This document shows positions 47,884 through 60,276 of a stretch of 64,000 bases of DNA, one piece after another (the stretch's first letter is position 1; each line of letters starts with the position of its first letter). The stretch covers positions 34,975,501 through 35,039,500 of the forward strand of contig NC_088303.1 in the NCBI RefSeq assembly GCF_032854445.1. Reading direction: 5' to 3'. The stretch is from Liolophura sinensis. Taxonomy: Eukaryota; Mollusca; Polyplacophora; Chitonida; Chitonidae. The translations under genes and the position numbers were made by a program. The notes beneath the pieces were generated by a model. That model made no database searches. It saw nothing but the letters and a program-made list of their open reading frames with translations, and was not told the DNA's origin.

Positions 47884-50800
47884 GTATGTTTCCATATTAA
47901 AGGCCATGATAAAAATTTAAGGAGATAACTATAAAAATCATTTGTTTTATGCTTAACCTGACTGACCATCCAAAATAGGGCCTACATTAAAATTTCAATC
48001 AAAACCTTCTGGAAATGTTAATTTTTTTTTTGTCAGTTTTAATTTCTTTAAAAGGTCCATCTTATTCATTAATTAGAAAAAAAGAGATTGCCAAATCTAC
48101 CTAATCTACCTAATCTGATATGAATCTTCAAAATATACACCCTGTCACATGTCTGTCTATGAGCTTTCTGAAGAGATTTAGAGAAGACATCAAAATTTGG
48201 CAGCCGACAATGTATATTATACAACCATGACTAAGTGATGATCAAATGGTTTTCAGGGCCTTTCAAATCCCTAGGACACACAAGGTACATTTCCGAGCTC
48301 TCACTGTTCATGGGGCTCTGATGACAATGTGTAGGCGTGACTGTTTGATCACAATATACAGACAGGACTGTTTGATGACAATATATAGGCGTGACTGTTT
48401 GATGACAATATATAGGCATGACTGTTTGATGACAATATATAGGCGTGACTGTTTGATGACAATATATAGGCGTGACTGTTTGATGACAATATATAGGCGT
48501 GACTGTTTGATGACAATATATAGGCGTGACTGTTTGATGACAATATATAGGCGTGACTGTTTGATGACAATATATAGGCATGACTGTTTGATGACAATAT
48601 ATAGGCGTGAATGTTTGATGACAATATATAGGCGTGACTGTTTGATGACAATATATGGGCGTGACTGTTTGATGACAATATATAGGCGTGACTATTTGAT
48701 GACAATATATATGCGTGACGGTTTGATGACAGTATATAGGCGTGACTGATGACAATATGTAGGTGTGACTGTTCGATGACTACATAGGCATGACTATAGG
48801 CGTGACGGTTTGATGACAGTATATAGGCGTGACTATTTGATGACAGTATATAGGCATGACTGTTTGATGACAATATATAGGCATGACTGTTTGATGACAA
48901 TATATAGGCATGACTGTTTGATGACAATATATAGGCGTGAATGTTTGATGACAATATATGGGCGTGACTGTTTGATGACAATATATAGGCATGACTGTTT
49001 GATGACAATATATAGGCATGACTGTTTGATGTCAATATATAGGCGTGACTGTTTGATGACAATATATAGGCATGACTGTTTGATGACAATATATAGGCGT
49101 GACTGTTTGATGACAATATATAGGCGTGACTGTTTGATGACAATATATAGGCATGACTGTTTGATGACAATATATAGGCGTGACTGTTTGATGACAATAT
49201 ATAGGCGTGACTATTTGAAGACAGTATATAGGCGTGACTGTTTGGTGACTATATAGGCGTGACTGTTTGATGACATTATATAGGTGTGACTGTTTGATGA
49301 CAATATATGGGCGTGACTGTTTGATGACAATATATAGGCGTGACTATTTGATGACAATATATATGCGTGACTGTTTGATGACAGTATATAGGCGTGACTG
49401 ATGACAATATGTAGGTGTGACTGTTCGATGACTACATAGGCATGACTATAGGCGTGACGGTTTGATGACAGTATATAGGCGTGACTATTTGATGACAATA
49501 TATAGGCATGACTATTTGATGACAATATATAGGCGTAACTATTTGATGACAATATATAGGCATGACTGTTTGATGACAATACTTGTGTGACTTTGTGCTG
49601 TCTGATGTTCGAAGCCCATTTGCCTTTCTGCCAATGTGGTGTGCCTACGTACAGATCTGTATATGTACGTGCGAAAGTTTATCAGTAACCTGCCAAAGGT
49701 TGGTGATTCATCACAGGCACTCTGGTTTCCTCCACCCTTAAAACTGACCATCATTGCCCAATGTAGTACGACATAAAGCCCCAAGCATACATACAGGTAC
49801 ATGTATAAGCAGTTTTCACAGTACAGCATACTGTACTTGGTGAATGCAAAAAGAACTGTGCTCAGCACGTGATCATCTCTGTCATGTTTGTAAGCAGTAG
49901 CTGAGTGTTACTAGAACCTTAAGGCATTAGAGCTTTTCTGTTGTAAGAAGAGTGAATATATTTAACTCATTAGAGGCCAGTCAGGTCAAGGCTGGTAAGT
50001 TTAATTAGAAATTTAAATAATTTTTAATTTAAATTTGCATTTTTGTCTCCTGGGTGTAAGCCTGTATGTATGTACATGTACATGAAATGTATGTCATTTT
50101 GAGGCCGATTAACTTTAAAACAGGATTGCTTCACACATATCTCTTTCTTTGCAACATTGGCCATTTTGCTTCATGGTGATTGTTCTGAACTTTCTTCAGG
50201 TCAGCCTTGAGTATTTTAAAACACATTTCTTGATATATATATTTATATATATATATTTGTACAGGTCAGTTTACAACATACAAAAAACAGCACAGCTTAC
50301 CGAACAAGAAGTTCAAATGTTCGTACGAGGGATGCAACTTCTTCACGGCCTACTGTAAAGATTTGAAGCGCCATATACGAACTCATACTGGTGAACGGCC
50401 ATTCACATGTGAATATTGCAACAAGTCATTTAACAGAAGTGACAAGTTGAAAATTCATATGAGGGGCCACACTGGGGACAAACCTTATGCATGCCAGATC
50501 TGTGAGTACTTAGACAATGGAATGACATTTCATACTGTGCAACCTTTAAGTGGTATTACAAAGCATGTTAGCTGAGAACTGAGAACTGAAAACTGATGCC
50601 TACCTGTATTTTGAAAATACATTGGAGCCAAAGAAAATTTTTAGTTATTAGTTACTACTTTTGGGAAATGATAGATGGGGAGAAAATTGGATGTATAATT
50701 GCTGGTGTAATGTCTCATTAAACATATTTTAATTTAATATTTTGCTTTTACATGTATGTTACATATATGGTAACCGTTGATAAGTGATTAACAAAAATAT

Positions 50801-53800
50801 GACTTGCTGATAGAAGAGAAAAAGAAAAAATAGAAAAAATCTGCAGGCTTCCAACTATCTACTGCAGACAGTGTGAGGTATTAGTTGGCAAATGTTTTAA
50901 CAAGAGGTTTTGATTATAGAACACATTTGGTCACATTTCAATGGTTCGCTTTTGATTAACTGATGTTAATTTCCTTGCCAACTAAATGTTCATGTATTGC
51001 CAGGTAATTACGCGTCAGCAGACAGCAGTAGTCTGAAGAAACACTTAAGAATTCACACCGATGAGAGGCCGTTCAAGTAAGACGCAAACTTTTATTAACA
51101 TTGATTGATAATGTTTATTAGACTCCCAAGCTGAAAGCTGGAAACCTTTTGTTCTTGTTTGGATTGCTTTTCTTTTCTTTTCAGAATTTGCTGTTCTTCT
51201 TCTAAACTGTTTCTTAGTAAAACACTTGAATTATGCGTATATGGTGTATAAAACTTACGATACGTGTGTTGGGTTATGTATGTCAGGGATAGAAGTTATT
51301 TAAAAAATATCACCTGTCAGGTGGAAATAAATGTTACTTGCCAGGCCAAAATTTAATATTATTTGTTTGATATAACAAAAAAGGGTAGGTAGGGGTTTTT
51401 TTTCCCCAGAAGGGAAGAACAATCATAGAATCCTGTTTAGTTAACAGTAACATTGTCACAACTTTCTCAGAATGCAGTGCTAAATTCTGTCACCCAGTAT
51501 TTAACAGTGCTCAATTTGAGTCAACCGTTTGTGCTAGCATTTTCAGGTCCTGTACAGAGGGGGCGAGCATATTAAAATATAATGAAAATCCTGTCCAGCT
51601 TATACTTTTGATGAAGTGAAGCAAAATCTCATGACATGACCTAGTAAAATAAAATCTCTACTGAGAAATACGTTTTCATTTTCCTAATTTTCCTAGTTTT
51701 AATTAAACTTTGTGAGATTTAGCGGATTCTACCTTCACAAGAAGGATCAAACATTTATTCTGTCCTTAATGCATTCATTGTACATACTTGTCTAAAAGTA
51801 TGAAGAGTGTAAGCACCCAATTGAACCTCAGCTCAGATTACCAGATTTGACCTAATTTACACTGTCCAAAACATTTATACATGAAGAAGAAGAGATCCAA
51901 AGTCATGTTGTGTTGCATGAAGATTAAAGGATGTGACATATTAGCTTTATGCTGGTGTGTGAAGGTCCTGCATCCATTTAGAAATGCACCTGCCCTTCTT
52001 GTGTGACTATCAGTAAACAGATACATTTTCTACCCAGGCTATCCTGGGTAGAAGATTTTGATCTTCAGGACAGTATTTTTCCATGCCAATAGAAGGGGCT
52101 CATGTGGGGGCCTCTGATACATGTGAAATAAGAGTAACACAATGGTGGATGCCAACAAAAAAGGGGCTCTGTTGTTGATTTCTAAAACATAAATTTTCCG
52201 TTTTGATCATGTTACAGCAGATATCATCATGTAAACTAGGTTTCAGTTTGTCACCGTGATTATACCAGTCCATGACTGAATTAATTTAATTCACAAAAAA
52301 ATAGACTAGGGGATCTTCGTAATTGGGGTACATGTAGAACCTCAGCTGTAGCTTGACCGACTCATCCTTGAGGATATATGGGCATGTCTCCATGTTTCGT
52401 CAGTGTTTATAATCATTTTGCGCAGGTTAAAACCCACACACTTCTCAGCAATACAGTTTGATGAGATTAAGTGTGTTTTTAAGGCATAGTGTGGTGAAAA
52501 GAATGGGATCATGAAAAAGTCTATATTTTGCCAACATTTTGCAATGATTATCTCACTAAATGAGTTTTTAATTTCAAATCTTACTAGATTAAGACACAAG
52601 CTTCAGAAAAAGAGAAAAAGGAAAAAACAACACAACACTGCTAATTATAAGAAATGCTGTATACAATATAAACAAAATAGCAGAGCAAGACAGAGAGCTG
52701 TTTTTTTTTTTTTTTATCTACTTTTGTTAAATTTACCAGCTTTTCTTAACTTCCTTAAACTGATTCTAACTGGATTAAAGCTCCCACCAATATGTGAAAT
52801 TCAACAACAACAAAAAGTCACCAATTCGGCGCATTATTTGCAGTGTAATCACTTCATATCCCCCTTTAACCAACCATGATTACTGATTTAGACAGGCATC
52901 TACAGGCAGCCATTCAGACAGGTTATAGTGATCTTTGGCCAGTTGACATTTTTTTTTTATCCTTGTGCAGTGCTTGATGAATTGCTTTTCACATACATTC
53001 ACAAACAGTGCATGGTGGTCAGAATAGAACATAAAATTTGTCTAATTTTGTAATAGAATGAATTAAAAGCCATACGTATAATTTGATAACATCTCAAACT
53101 TTGGAAATACATGTATCTGTATTTATACAGCTGTATGTGAGCAAAGGGAGACAACCACTTAAGAAGAGTGATCTCCCTTCTTTGATCCTGTTTTTAAAAA
53201 GAAAAACAAAAAAACAACTTAATGAATACAGAAGTTGACATGGGGAAATTCTTGGAATTGAAATTATTTTTTACTTTTTGTGGTACACATCTTTACTTTC
53301 AGGTGTCAGATATGCCCGTACGCTAGTCGCAATTCTAGTCAGCTAATCGTCCACCTGCGCACTCACACAGGAGATTCCCCATTCGAATGTCAGTTCTGTG
53401 ACGCCAAGTTCAAGATCAACACGGACTTAAAGCGACATATGCGGATCCACACAGGAGAAAAACCGTACCAGTGTGACAAATGTGACTACAAATGTTCTAT
53501 CAAAGGTATCCTCCACAAATTCTCAGAATATATATTTTTTTTAAAAGCTGTAGCTGTAAGTTACATTAAGAATTTGTGTTAACTTAATAATGTGAACATA
53601 CTAGGTGTATGGGAAAATTCATTCATCTGTTCATGTAAAAGTTTCGTGTTAAGTTACATTAAGGGTGTATTAACTTAATAATGTGAACCTTATGTGAAGA
53701 AGGTTGATTTGGATGTTACGGGAAATTTCTACATGTAATTCACAATGAAATTTTATGAAACTTCGGTATTCAAATCACCTATAAAATGATCTTGTGTCAG

Positions 53801-56800
53801 TCGTGGACTTGAAAAATTGTTTGATTAGTATAGTGTGAAAAATATACAGACTAGTATTTGATTTAAATGAATTCAGTCATTACTATTGTATTCATTCTTC
53901 ATGTTCTATCATGTTCTAAATTTAAAAAGCCACATTTGCAGCAATAGGTAAGAAATCTGCAGACAATATTACTTGTCCAACATAGTATTTTTTCAGTTTA
54001 AAATAAATAATTATTAGTCTAAATATATTTTACATGACAGTCAACTTTTTGTTTTGTGCTACTCAAATTAATTAACAATCATTACTTCATTTTCTCTCAG
54101 GAAATTTGAAAAGTCACATTCGTATCAATCATGCCATGGACCCACTGATGAAGTGTGAACAGTGTGACTTCAGTACATCTTCAAAAAAGGGTTATAAGGA
54201 ACACCTAAAAACCCACAACCCTGACACACCTGCCAGGTGTGCTACCTGTAATTACTTATGCTCAGGTAAAACTGCCCTTAAAAACCATATGCGGGTTCAT
54301 AGCGACGACAGGCCATTTCGCTGTGAGTTTTGCAGCTACACTTCAAAACAGAATGGAAACGTTAAAACGCACACCAGAAAACGCCACCCGGAGAAAATTC
54401 GCAGCAAGAAAACCAAACTTCAGACAAATAAGAGATCGTCAGATGCCCACCATTCGGGTATCGCTATGAGCGAGGAAGCTCATCCTATTCGCTCCAGACG
54501 AAGGACACTCTGCCGCCAAGGTTTCCAGTGTGATCAATGTAATTCATCCTTTGTGCGAGCGGACTCACTTCGGAGTCACATTCGGCAGCATAAAGAAATC
54601 CGTCTGAAGAGTACAGCATTGGCAGTGCTGGATTTACAGCACCCTGTCATAGCAGGCACAGATACTTCAACATCTACTGCCCCTACTGAAGGTACTGGAG
54701 GTCCAGCACAAGTGAGTCAAGCTGCCCTTGCCTCTCTAGGCTCCTCTGGTTATAGGGTGTTTGGGCAAACAGCTGCTCAGAGCACACAGGGGCCTCTCAC
54801 ATCTCAACCCCTGTCTGACCCTCTGATGGCACAGCCAGGCAGCTCTTACATATACACTGTCCCACAATGCAGTGTCGGTATAGTGACCTCGTCCACATCA
54901 CAGACGGTCTCTCACACAAATCAACAACAGGTACTTTCTCCCCCAGTACAAGAGGCTTCTCCTCAGGTGGAGACATCTACAGCCCAGATTCTCCATCACC
55001 TTCAGCAACCAGCTGTGCCGACAGGGCGACTGATCCAGAATTCATCGGGCCTCCAAGTGTTACCTAGTATTCAGTATCCTCTCCTCCGAGTGCCCAGTGG
55101 GCAGCTTTTCCCCGAATCTCAGTTCATCGGCACCCAGTTCTTATCAGGACAGCGAGCAGACAATGTTGTCGCAGTCCTGGGCACCCCAGTTGCAGGTTTC
55201 ATAGGCCAATTTCAGTCCGATTCTGTTCCACAGATCGCCATTGCCACGCCTACATGTATTTCATCTCAGTCAGTTGGACAAGAACATCAACAACAACAGC
55301 TGCATCAGCAGCTTAAATTTGAGCGTCAACAAACTGGTGTTCAACACCAGCTCCAGGATCATTTGCAGGTGCACCAACAAAAGCAAGTTCAGCAACAACC
55401 ACAGCACCAGTTCCAGCAACAACAACAACATCCCGTGATACAACAACAGCAGCAGATCCTGGCATCTCCAGACTCTGTCGTTGCAGCAGATGGAAGTACA
55501 GCACCTATGCCTGTTAGCATTCAGCTTGTGCAGCAGCGACTGCCGCAGGTACAAGCCGCAGAGGTGACACAGGGAGGGATGGCGGTACCCCGCCTTAACC
55601 TGGAAACACTGGCTCAAATCATCGACCATCCGATAGCAGCAGCCCCTGGTGCCGTACAGGTTGTCTTCCCCACCGGTGCCCAGGCTGTCATACCCAGTCA
55701 GGCAGAGGGGACGTCTGGGGTAACACCTCAGCCCAGTCTGGTGGTCCACGTCCCCAGCATCAGTGGGAGCGGGGATGCGCCCTTAACCTCCCTCTCACCC
55801 AGTCTCATGCCGATACAGTTCATACAGAGTACAGGGCCCCTTGGTAAGTAGCCTGGTCTTGTTCATGAATGTTTCTTTTGTATTACTGTAATCATGTGAA
55901 AAAATTGCTTATGTTCATGAGAAACCCATGGCATTGACTGACATTTCAGATCTCCACTGATCTCTCTCTAGTGGAGAGATCCAGGTCAAATCACATCAAC
56001 CAATGCAAATCTGGTTCTTGAGCAAAGTATGTGACATTGTCACATGATCTGAGGGACCTCATTTGCCGTTTCAGATGGCTAAAGGCATTGTTCTACCCAC
56101 ATGCTTGGCCCATGATCGTTGAGGCTGCGTTGGTCACTAAACATGCTGACTCCTGCTCTGGCTGGTACATATGAACTTGTGGCTTTATTTAAGTCAGGAG
56201 GTTTCTTGGGTAGCTGCTGAAGGGTAGTGGTTACATCCGACGTTGTGGTTTTGCCCACTTACAAACCCAAAACGACATTAAGTGTATGAAAACGGCATTT
56301 CCATGTAGATGTAATAGCATGTAGTTAAATCATTGACTTTGTGAGGAGTGAGGACACTTGAGTGTTACCTGACAAGGCATAATGGTTGTCTCAAGGTTCA
56401 CCCCTGTAAACCTGACCACACAGCTGTTGAATCTGTAACCAATCAGTCATACTCTATCTTCATTGTTCTTACAATATAAATATACTCTGACATAGGGTTA
56501 GTTTTAAGTCGCGAAATATCCCCATAACATTTTATTCCTTAATTTTTTTTTTTTTTTAAGGAATGGAGCATTACTTAGCGGGAAAGAAAAATAACCTTGC
56601 AGTACTAATCCACTACAAGGTTGAGTTCTTAGAACAGTGTGAATGAAATTACAATGAAACGTAATTAAGTACCTTACATTCAAAAATAAAGATAAATCCA
56701 GCTTTACGAAAAAGAAAGAAAACGCTGCTCCATTGAAGTGGAAATCTATTCGCTTTTGCTACACGAAGTACAGATCAGTTTATACTGCCAAATTTATTGT

Positions 56801-57048
56801 TTTTTGTTGCCATAAATCCTTAGCTGTATTGGATTGTTTAATGAGACTTTTCATGCTGTATTTGGAACTAATCACCTGAAAAAACTGACTGTACGTTTGT
56901 AAATTGTAATCCATGTAACTAGGTGTGCAGTCAGTCCGAGTGGAACAGGATGGAGGTAAAAGTGATGGAATGAACCGTGGGGTCACACAGCAGAGTACAG
57001 AGGGGGCTGTGACAGGGGGAGATAATCCAGCAGAGCAGCGTCACACAG
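47017..57048 (+). CDS. ZFP64: Zinc finger protein 64 (ZFP64) orthologue, partial, six exons
   Basis: Join 47017-47883, 50265-50501, 51004-51076, 53303-53505, 54101-55843 and 56923-57048. All introns are GT-AG and every junction is in phase (about 1,083 codons in the window). It encodes 11 zinc fingers in the vertebrate ZFP64 order. An N-terminal atypical C2HC finger ([20 protein letters not shown]) is separated by a long Ser/Gln-rich linker from ten C2H2 fingers. The last finger is isolated ([19 protein letters not shown]), followed by a ~380-residue Q/T/P-rich presumptive activation region. Finger sequences such as [14 protein letters not shown] and [19 protein letters not shown] are near-identical to the vertebrate protein. 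ZFP64 is a nuclear sequence-specific activator (for example of MLL and Notch targets in mammals). The first exon and the stop are not established. It is longer than human ZFP64 (about 680 residues), mainly from the linker and Q-rich part. Confidence 0.93.
48330..49585. repeat. 27-bp minisatellite (~45 copies) with 197-bp internal duplication
   Basis: The unit contains GACTGTTTGATGACAATATA plus TAGGCGT (27 bp). Typical substitutions are GCGT/GCAT and CTGTTT/CTATTT. Irregular blocks at 48649-48845 and 49301-49497 (both 197 bp) share the same set of truncated units and differ at about one base. Because 27 is a multiple of 3, several frames on both strands stay open. These are not genes. It lies in a ZFP64 intron. 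Confidence 0.95.
49590..49800 (+). mobile_element. Degenerate tRNA-derived SINE (B-like)
   Basis: B-box-like GATGTTCGAAGCCC, then TTATCAGTAACCTGCC and GGTTTCCTCCACCC, with an end AGTACGACATAAAGCCCCAA followed by GCATACATACAGG. It mixes family-A body and family-B tail features. Confidence 0.6.
50265..50501 (+). CDS. ZFP64: ZFP64 exon, fingers 2 and 3
   Basis: The acceptor TATATTTGTACAG ends at 50264 and the donor is GTGAGT at 50502. It encodes [20 protein letters not shown] (a C-x4-C finger) and [19 protein letters not shown], and stops inside finger 4 (CQIC split). Confidence 0.95.
51004..51076 (+). CDS. ZFP64: ZFP64 exon, finger 4
   Basis: A 73-nt micro-exon (acceptor CATGTATTGCCAG, donor GTAAGA). 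It encodes [20 protein letters not shown] and joins CQI|C in the previous exon and PF|K in the next. It is too short to be found without the family alignment. Confidence 0.94.
51077..53302 (+). other. ZFP64 intron, no additional features
   Basis: AT-rich intron with poly-T at about 52700-52717 and no repeat of note. A 122-codon frame at 52511-52879 is low-complexity Lys-rich and not conserved. Confidence 0.75.
53303..53505 (+). CDS. ZFP64: ZFP64 exon, fingers 5-7
   Basis: The acceptor TTTACTTTCAG ends at 53302 and the donor is GTATCC at 53506. It encodes [40 protein letters not shown] and the start of [12 protein letters not shown], with TGEKP-type linkers. Confidence 0.95.
54101..55843 (+). 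CDS. ZFP64: ZFP64 exon, fingers 7-11 and Q-rich region
   Basis: The acceptor TTTTCTCTCAG ends at 54100 and the donor is GTAAGT at 55844. It completes finger 7 ([11 protein letters not shown]), encodes [20 protein letters not shown] and [10 protein letters not shown], then the isolated [15 protein letters not shown] long Thr/Ser/Pro-rich stretch follows, with a Gln-rich block at about 55285-55455. Transactivation by this region is inferred. Confidence 0.95.
56923..57048 (+). CDS. ZFP64: ZFP64 penultimate exon in window
   Basis: The acceptor CATGTAACTAG ends at 56922, the donor is GTGAGC at 57049, and it is phase 1 in and out. 126 nt of open, polar sequence ([20 protein letters not shown]). 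The alternative AG at 56930 creates an early stop, so 56923 is chosen. Confidence 0.75.
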
Positions 57049-57292
57049 GTGAGCCTGGCTGTGTTGTGTGTGCATGAGAGCGTGTGGCGACCAATGAATT
57101 CTGTAGGTTACACAGTAGTACATGTACAGTACATGATGTATCATTTTAATTGATTGCTCATCGTAACATTTTATTGCCCTTGCAGCATTAGAGCTTGGGC
57201 GTGATGGCCTTGATATATCATATTATTTCTCTTGCATGTTGTGTAGGAATGGATGATGATTTACAGATGTAATTGAACAGTAACTGTTTGAG
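57049..57292 (+). other. Presumptive ZFP64 intron start
   Basis: Unique non-coding sequence between the exon at 57048 and a SINE. No stop-bearing extension of the exon is needed because the donor is strong. Confidence 0.6.
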
Positions 57293-57561
57293 AGGTCCTC
57301 CGTTGCTCAGTTGGTTAGCGCGCTGGCACAGCATAATGACCCAAGAGTCTCTTACCAGTACAGTCACTGTGAGTACAAGTCCAGCTAATGCTGGCTTCCT
57401 CTCCGGCCGTAAGTGGGAAGGTCTTCCAGCCTCCTGCGGATGGTCGTGGGTTTCCTCCGGGCTCTGCCCGGTTTCCACCCACCATAATGCTGGCCATCGT
57501 CTTATAAGTGAAATGTTCTTGAGTACGGCGTAAAACACCAATCAAATAAATAAATAAATAA
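57293..57561 (+). mobile_element. tRNA-derived SINE, family A, complete reference copy
   Basis: The head GGTCCTCCGTTGCTCAGTTG with GTTAGCGCGCTGGCAC (A box) and GTGAGTACAAGTCCAGC (B box) is followed by GGCTTCCTCTCCGGCCGTAA, TTCCTCCGGGCTCTGCCCGG, CACCATAATGCTGGCC and GTAAAACACCAATCAAATAA with an AAATAAATAAATA tail. Confidence 0.93.
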
Positions 57562-58004
57562 GTAACTGTTTGAGGAGGGGTAATGATTTGACTCCACTGT
57601 ACAAGGGAGATAACCTGATTCAATTTGTCAAGCACTGCAAGCTTTGGAGTTATATCCCTTGGCCTGTGCATTGTGTATGAAGGGAAGTCTGCCATTTTCA
57701 TTCACATTTAATGGACTCTAAATGTGGTAAATGACATATACATGTATGTCAGCTGTCTGTTTTTTATGTAATAAAATTATCAGGGTAAACCACCAACATT
57801 TGGCAAGCTACTGGCAAACTTCCTCTGTGTGGCACACTGACTTTGCTTGCCATGTTGTCGGAAGGCAAGGGATCTTTAACAAACACAAGCCTGTACTGAC
57901 AACTCCAGCAGCGCCATTAGCTATTTATTATTTGCAAGTTTCCACAAACAGTAAGAGTGGGGAAATTTCTGGCAGAACTGTAATGGTATAAAGAGTGATT
58001 GATA

Positions 58005-58530
58005 GGTTCACTAAAGCACACTAGTGTTCACTAAAGCACACAAATATTCACCAGAGCACACAAGTGTTCACTAAAGCACACAAGTGTTCATTCAAGCACA
58101 CAAGTGTTCACCAGAGCACACAAGTGTTCACTAAAGCACACAAGTGTTCACTAAAGCACACAAGTGTTCACCAGAGCACACAAGTGTTCACTAAAGCACA
58201 CAAGTGTTCACTAAAGCACACAAGTGTTCACTAAAGCACACAAGTGTTCACCAAAGCACACAAGTGTTCACCAAAGCACACAAGTGTTCACCAGAGCACA
58301 CAAGTGTTCACTAAAGCACACAAGTGTTCACCAAAGCACACAAGTGTTCACCAAAGCACACAAGTGTTCACTAAAGCACACAAGTGTTCACCAGAGCACA
58401 CAAGTGTTCACCAGAGCACACAAGTGTTCACCAAAGCACACAAGTGTTCACCAGAGCACACAAGTGTTCACCAGAGCACACAAGTGTTCACCAAAGCACA
58501 CAAGTGTTCACCAAAGCACACAAGTGTTCA
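58005..58530. repeat. 20-bp minisatellite, 26 copies, no indels
   Basis: The unit CACAAGTGTTCACTAAAGCA keeps exact 20-bp register across about 525 bp. Variation is concentrated in one hexamer (CTAAAG, CCAAAG, CCAGAG or rarely TTCAAG). Three frames stay open for long distances as an artefact of the missing stop codon. Confidence 0.96.
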
Positions 58531-58726
58531 AGAGCAGATGCTACAAAAATTTATTTTATGCCGCATCAAGAATATGTCACTTATTTGACAGCAACAGCCA
58601 GCATTGTGGTTGGAGGAGATGCTACAAATGTAATGTCGTGATGAAAGCTTGGTGATGAAAGCAATGACTCAAATTTGGCATTTATCTACATGTACATGCA
58701 TGTGTCTCTATCAAACATACAGGAAC

Positions 58727-59010
58727 TGCTTTCGTGGTTTAATGGTTAGAGCGTCCGCCTCAAAGACCCTGGGATCAAACCCGGCCGTGTCGTACCAAAG
58801 ATTCTAAAAATGGTACTTGCTGCTGCCTCGCTTAGCGCTCAGCAGTGAGAGGTTAGAGCAAGCAACTTTACTGGTTGGCCTGGTGTCAGTATAATGTGAC
58901 TGGGTGGGGTGTCATGTCTGGTGTCTTCGACATGGCACATGTACCTCATTTCAATGTGACTGAAAAATTGTTGAGAACGATTTTAATCCCCAAGCTTACA
59001 AGCATACATA
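58727..59010 (+). mobile_element. tRNA-derived SINE, B-related subfamily
   Basis: The clear tRNA-like head TGGTTTAATGGTTAGAGCGT (A box) and CTGGGATCAAACCCGGCC (B box) leads to GTGACTGAAAAATTGTTGAG and the end AACGATTTTAATCCCCAAGC. The middle differs from family B. It is a SINE rather than a tRNA gene, because no acceptor stem or anticodon arm pairing is evident and the SINE body follows. Confidence 0.85.
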
Positions 59011-60104
59011 GATCAAACATATAGTTCAGAAAATATTCCCTTTCATTCAAAGATAACTTAATTCATTGTTCTCTCATGGCCTGATAGTGCATGTTCAATA
59101 AACTTGTTCTCTGTTAGAAACCTTGATCACTGAATCTTCTCTGAATGTCACTGAGGCTTCATGACTGCATCCAATTTTTCTTTTAGCTCATCAATTTGTC
59201 TTTCAGCTCATCAGCTTTTCTTTTAGTTCATATTCTTTTATTTTAGAATAAAAAAATTTTATTTTAGATTCAAAAACAAACCTGTACCTCACTGTTAGCA
59301 ACATTTTATGATAAATTTATCACATTGTTACATGTATGTAGATCATGTATTATATGTTCACATATGTATTGTTCTTGTATGTAATTTCATACATACACTC
59401 CTGAAAAAGCCCCCCATCCCCTTCCCTTACCGCCAAAAGTCTTGGTGTTAAGAGTTGTCTCCCATGCCTTGTGAAACTGATCAGTTTTATGTGCTGTTCC
59501 CTGTGTTTTCTATACTCTATACTGTTTGCAAGTACACATACATGTAAAAGGGCTACATGACTGTAATTTTATAAGCTGGTTGTGGCCAAGTGGTTGATAC
59601 AAGTTTGTCTGTCAGTCTTTGGAACTATGAAGGTGTGGATTCAAAATCGGCCTTGAACAGAATTTGTGAATTCTCTTTCACTTTCGCTTTTGGTGGTGAC
59701 TTGCATATATTGTTTATTCATTTATTTGGTTGGTGTGTTGTGGGCACTTTGATAGTGGCAATAAATGTGGGGGAGATGATCGTATGGCCGTTAATACATT
59801 CAAGCATTCTTCATAGACGATTTGTTTTCAAACGACATTGTGTAGATGTCTCTTCCTTACACATCAGACAGTTCATCATTAACTTACCAAGGGTCCCTGG
59901 CATCCCCCAAAGATTCCAGTTTCTTCCAACTGCATGTCCAATCATCATCATCTTGCGTATTGAGTTAAAAACAACAATGAAATATGTAAACATTGCTTCA
60001 TGGAAACAGTTTTAGATCTGTGTTATAGACTCACAAATTGCCCGGACAATTTGGAATTTTCACTGTGGGATGTCTTTAGTCGTTGTCTCTTATTAAAATG
60101 TAAG

Positions 60105-60276
60105 ATTGGGGCCTCTGTGGTGGCATTCTCTCTGGCCACACTTGGGTAGATCTGCCAACAACCTGCGGAGTGTCCCCTGGGCTCTGCCCAGTTCCCTCCC
60201 ACAATAATTTTGTTTGCTGTAGTATAAGTGAAATATTCTCGAGTACGGCGTAAACCACCTACCTAAATAAATCAAA
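60105..60276 (+). mobile_element. SINE family A, 3' two-thirds
   Basis: TTGGGGCCTCTGTGGTGGCA-like start, ATCTGCCAACAACCTGCGGA, GGGCTCTGCCCAGTTCCCTC, and an end CGAGTACGGCGTAAACCACC with a short AAATAAAT tail. Confidence 0.8.

Noticed and set aside
48231-49579. Several long open frames on both strands (up to ~280 codons)
   Set aside because: They consist entirely of 9-residue translations of the 27-bp minisatellite. Open frames on both strands arise because the period is a multiple of three.
48330-49585. CRISPR-like regular repeat array
   Set aside because: Repeats are head-to-tail with no unique spacers, and the context is animal intron.
58224-58655. 143-codon repetitive open frame
   Set aside because: Translation of the 20-bp array. 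All three forward frames are similarly open, with no non-repeat homology.
58735-58800. Possible tRNA gene
   Set aside because: A and B boxes are present, but the sequence continues into a SINE body with the family-B end and no convincing cloverleaf pairing is seen.
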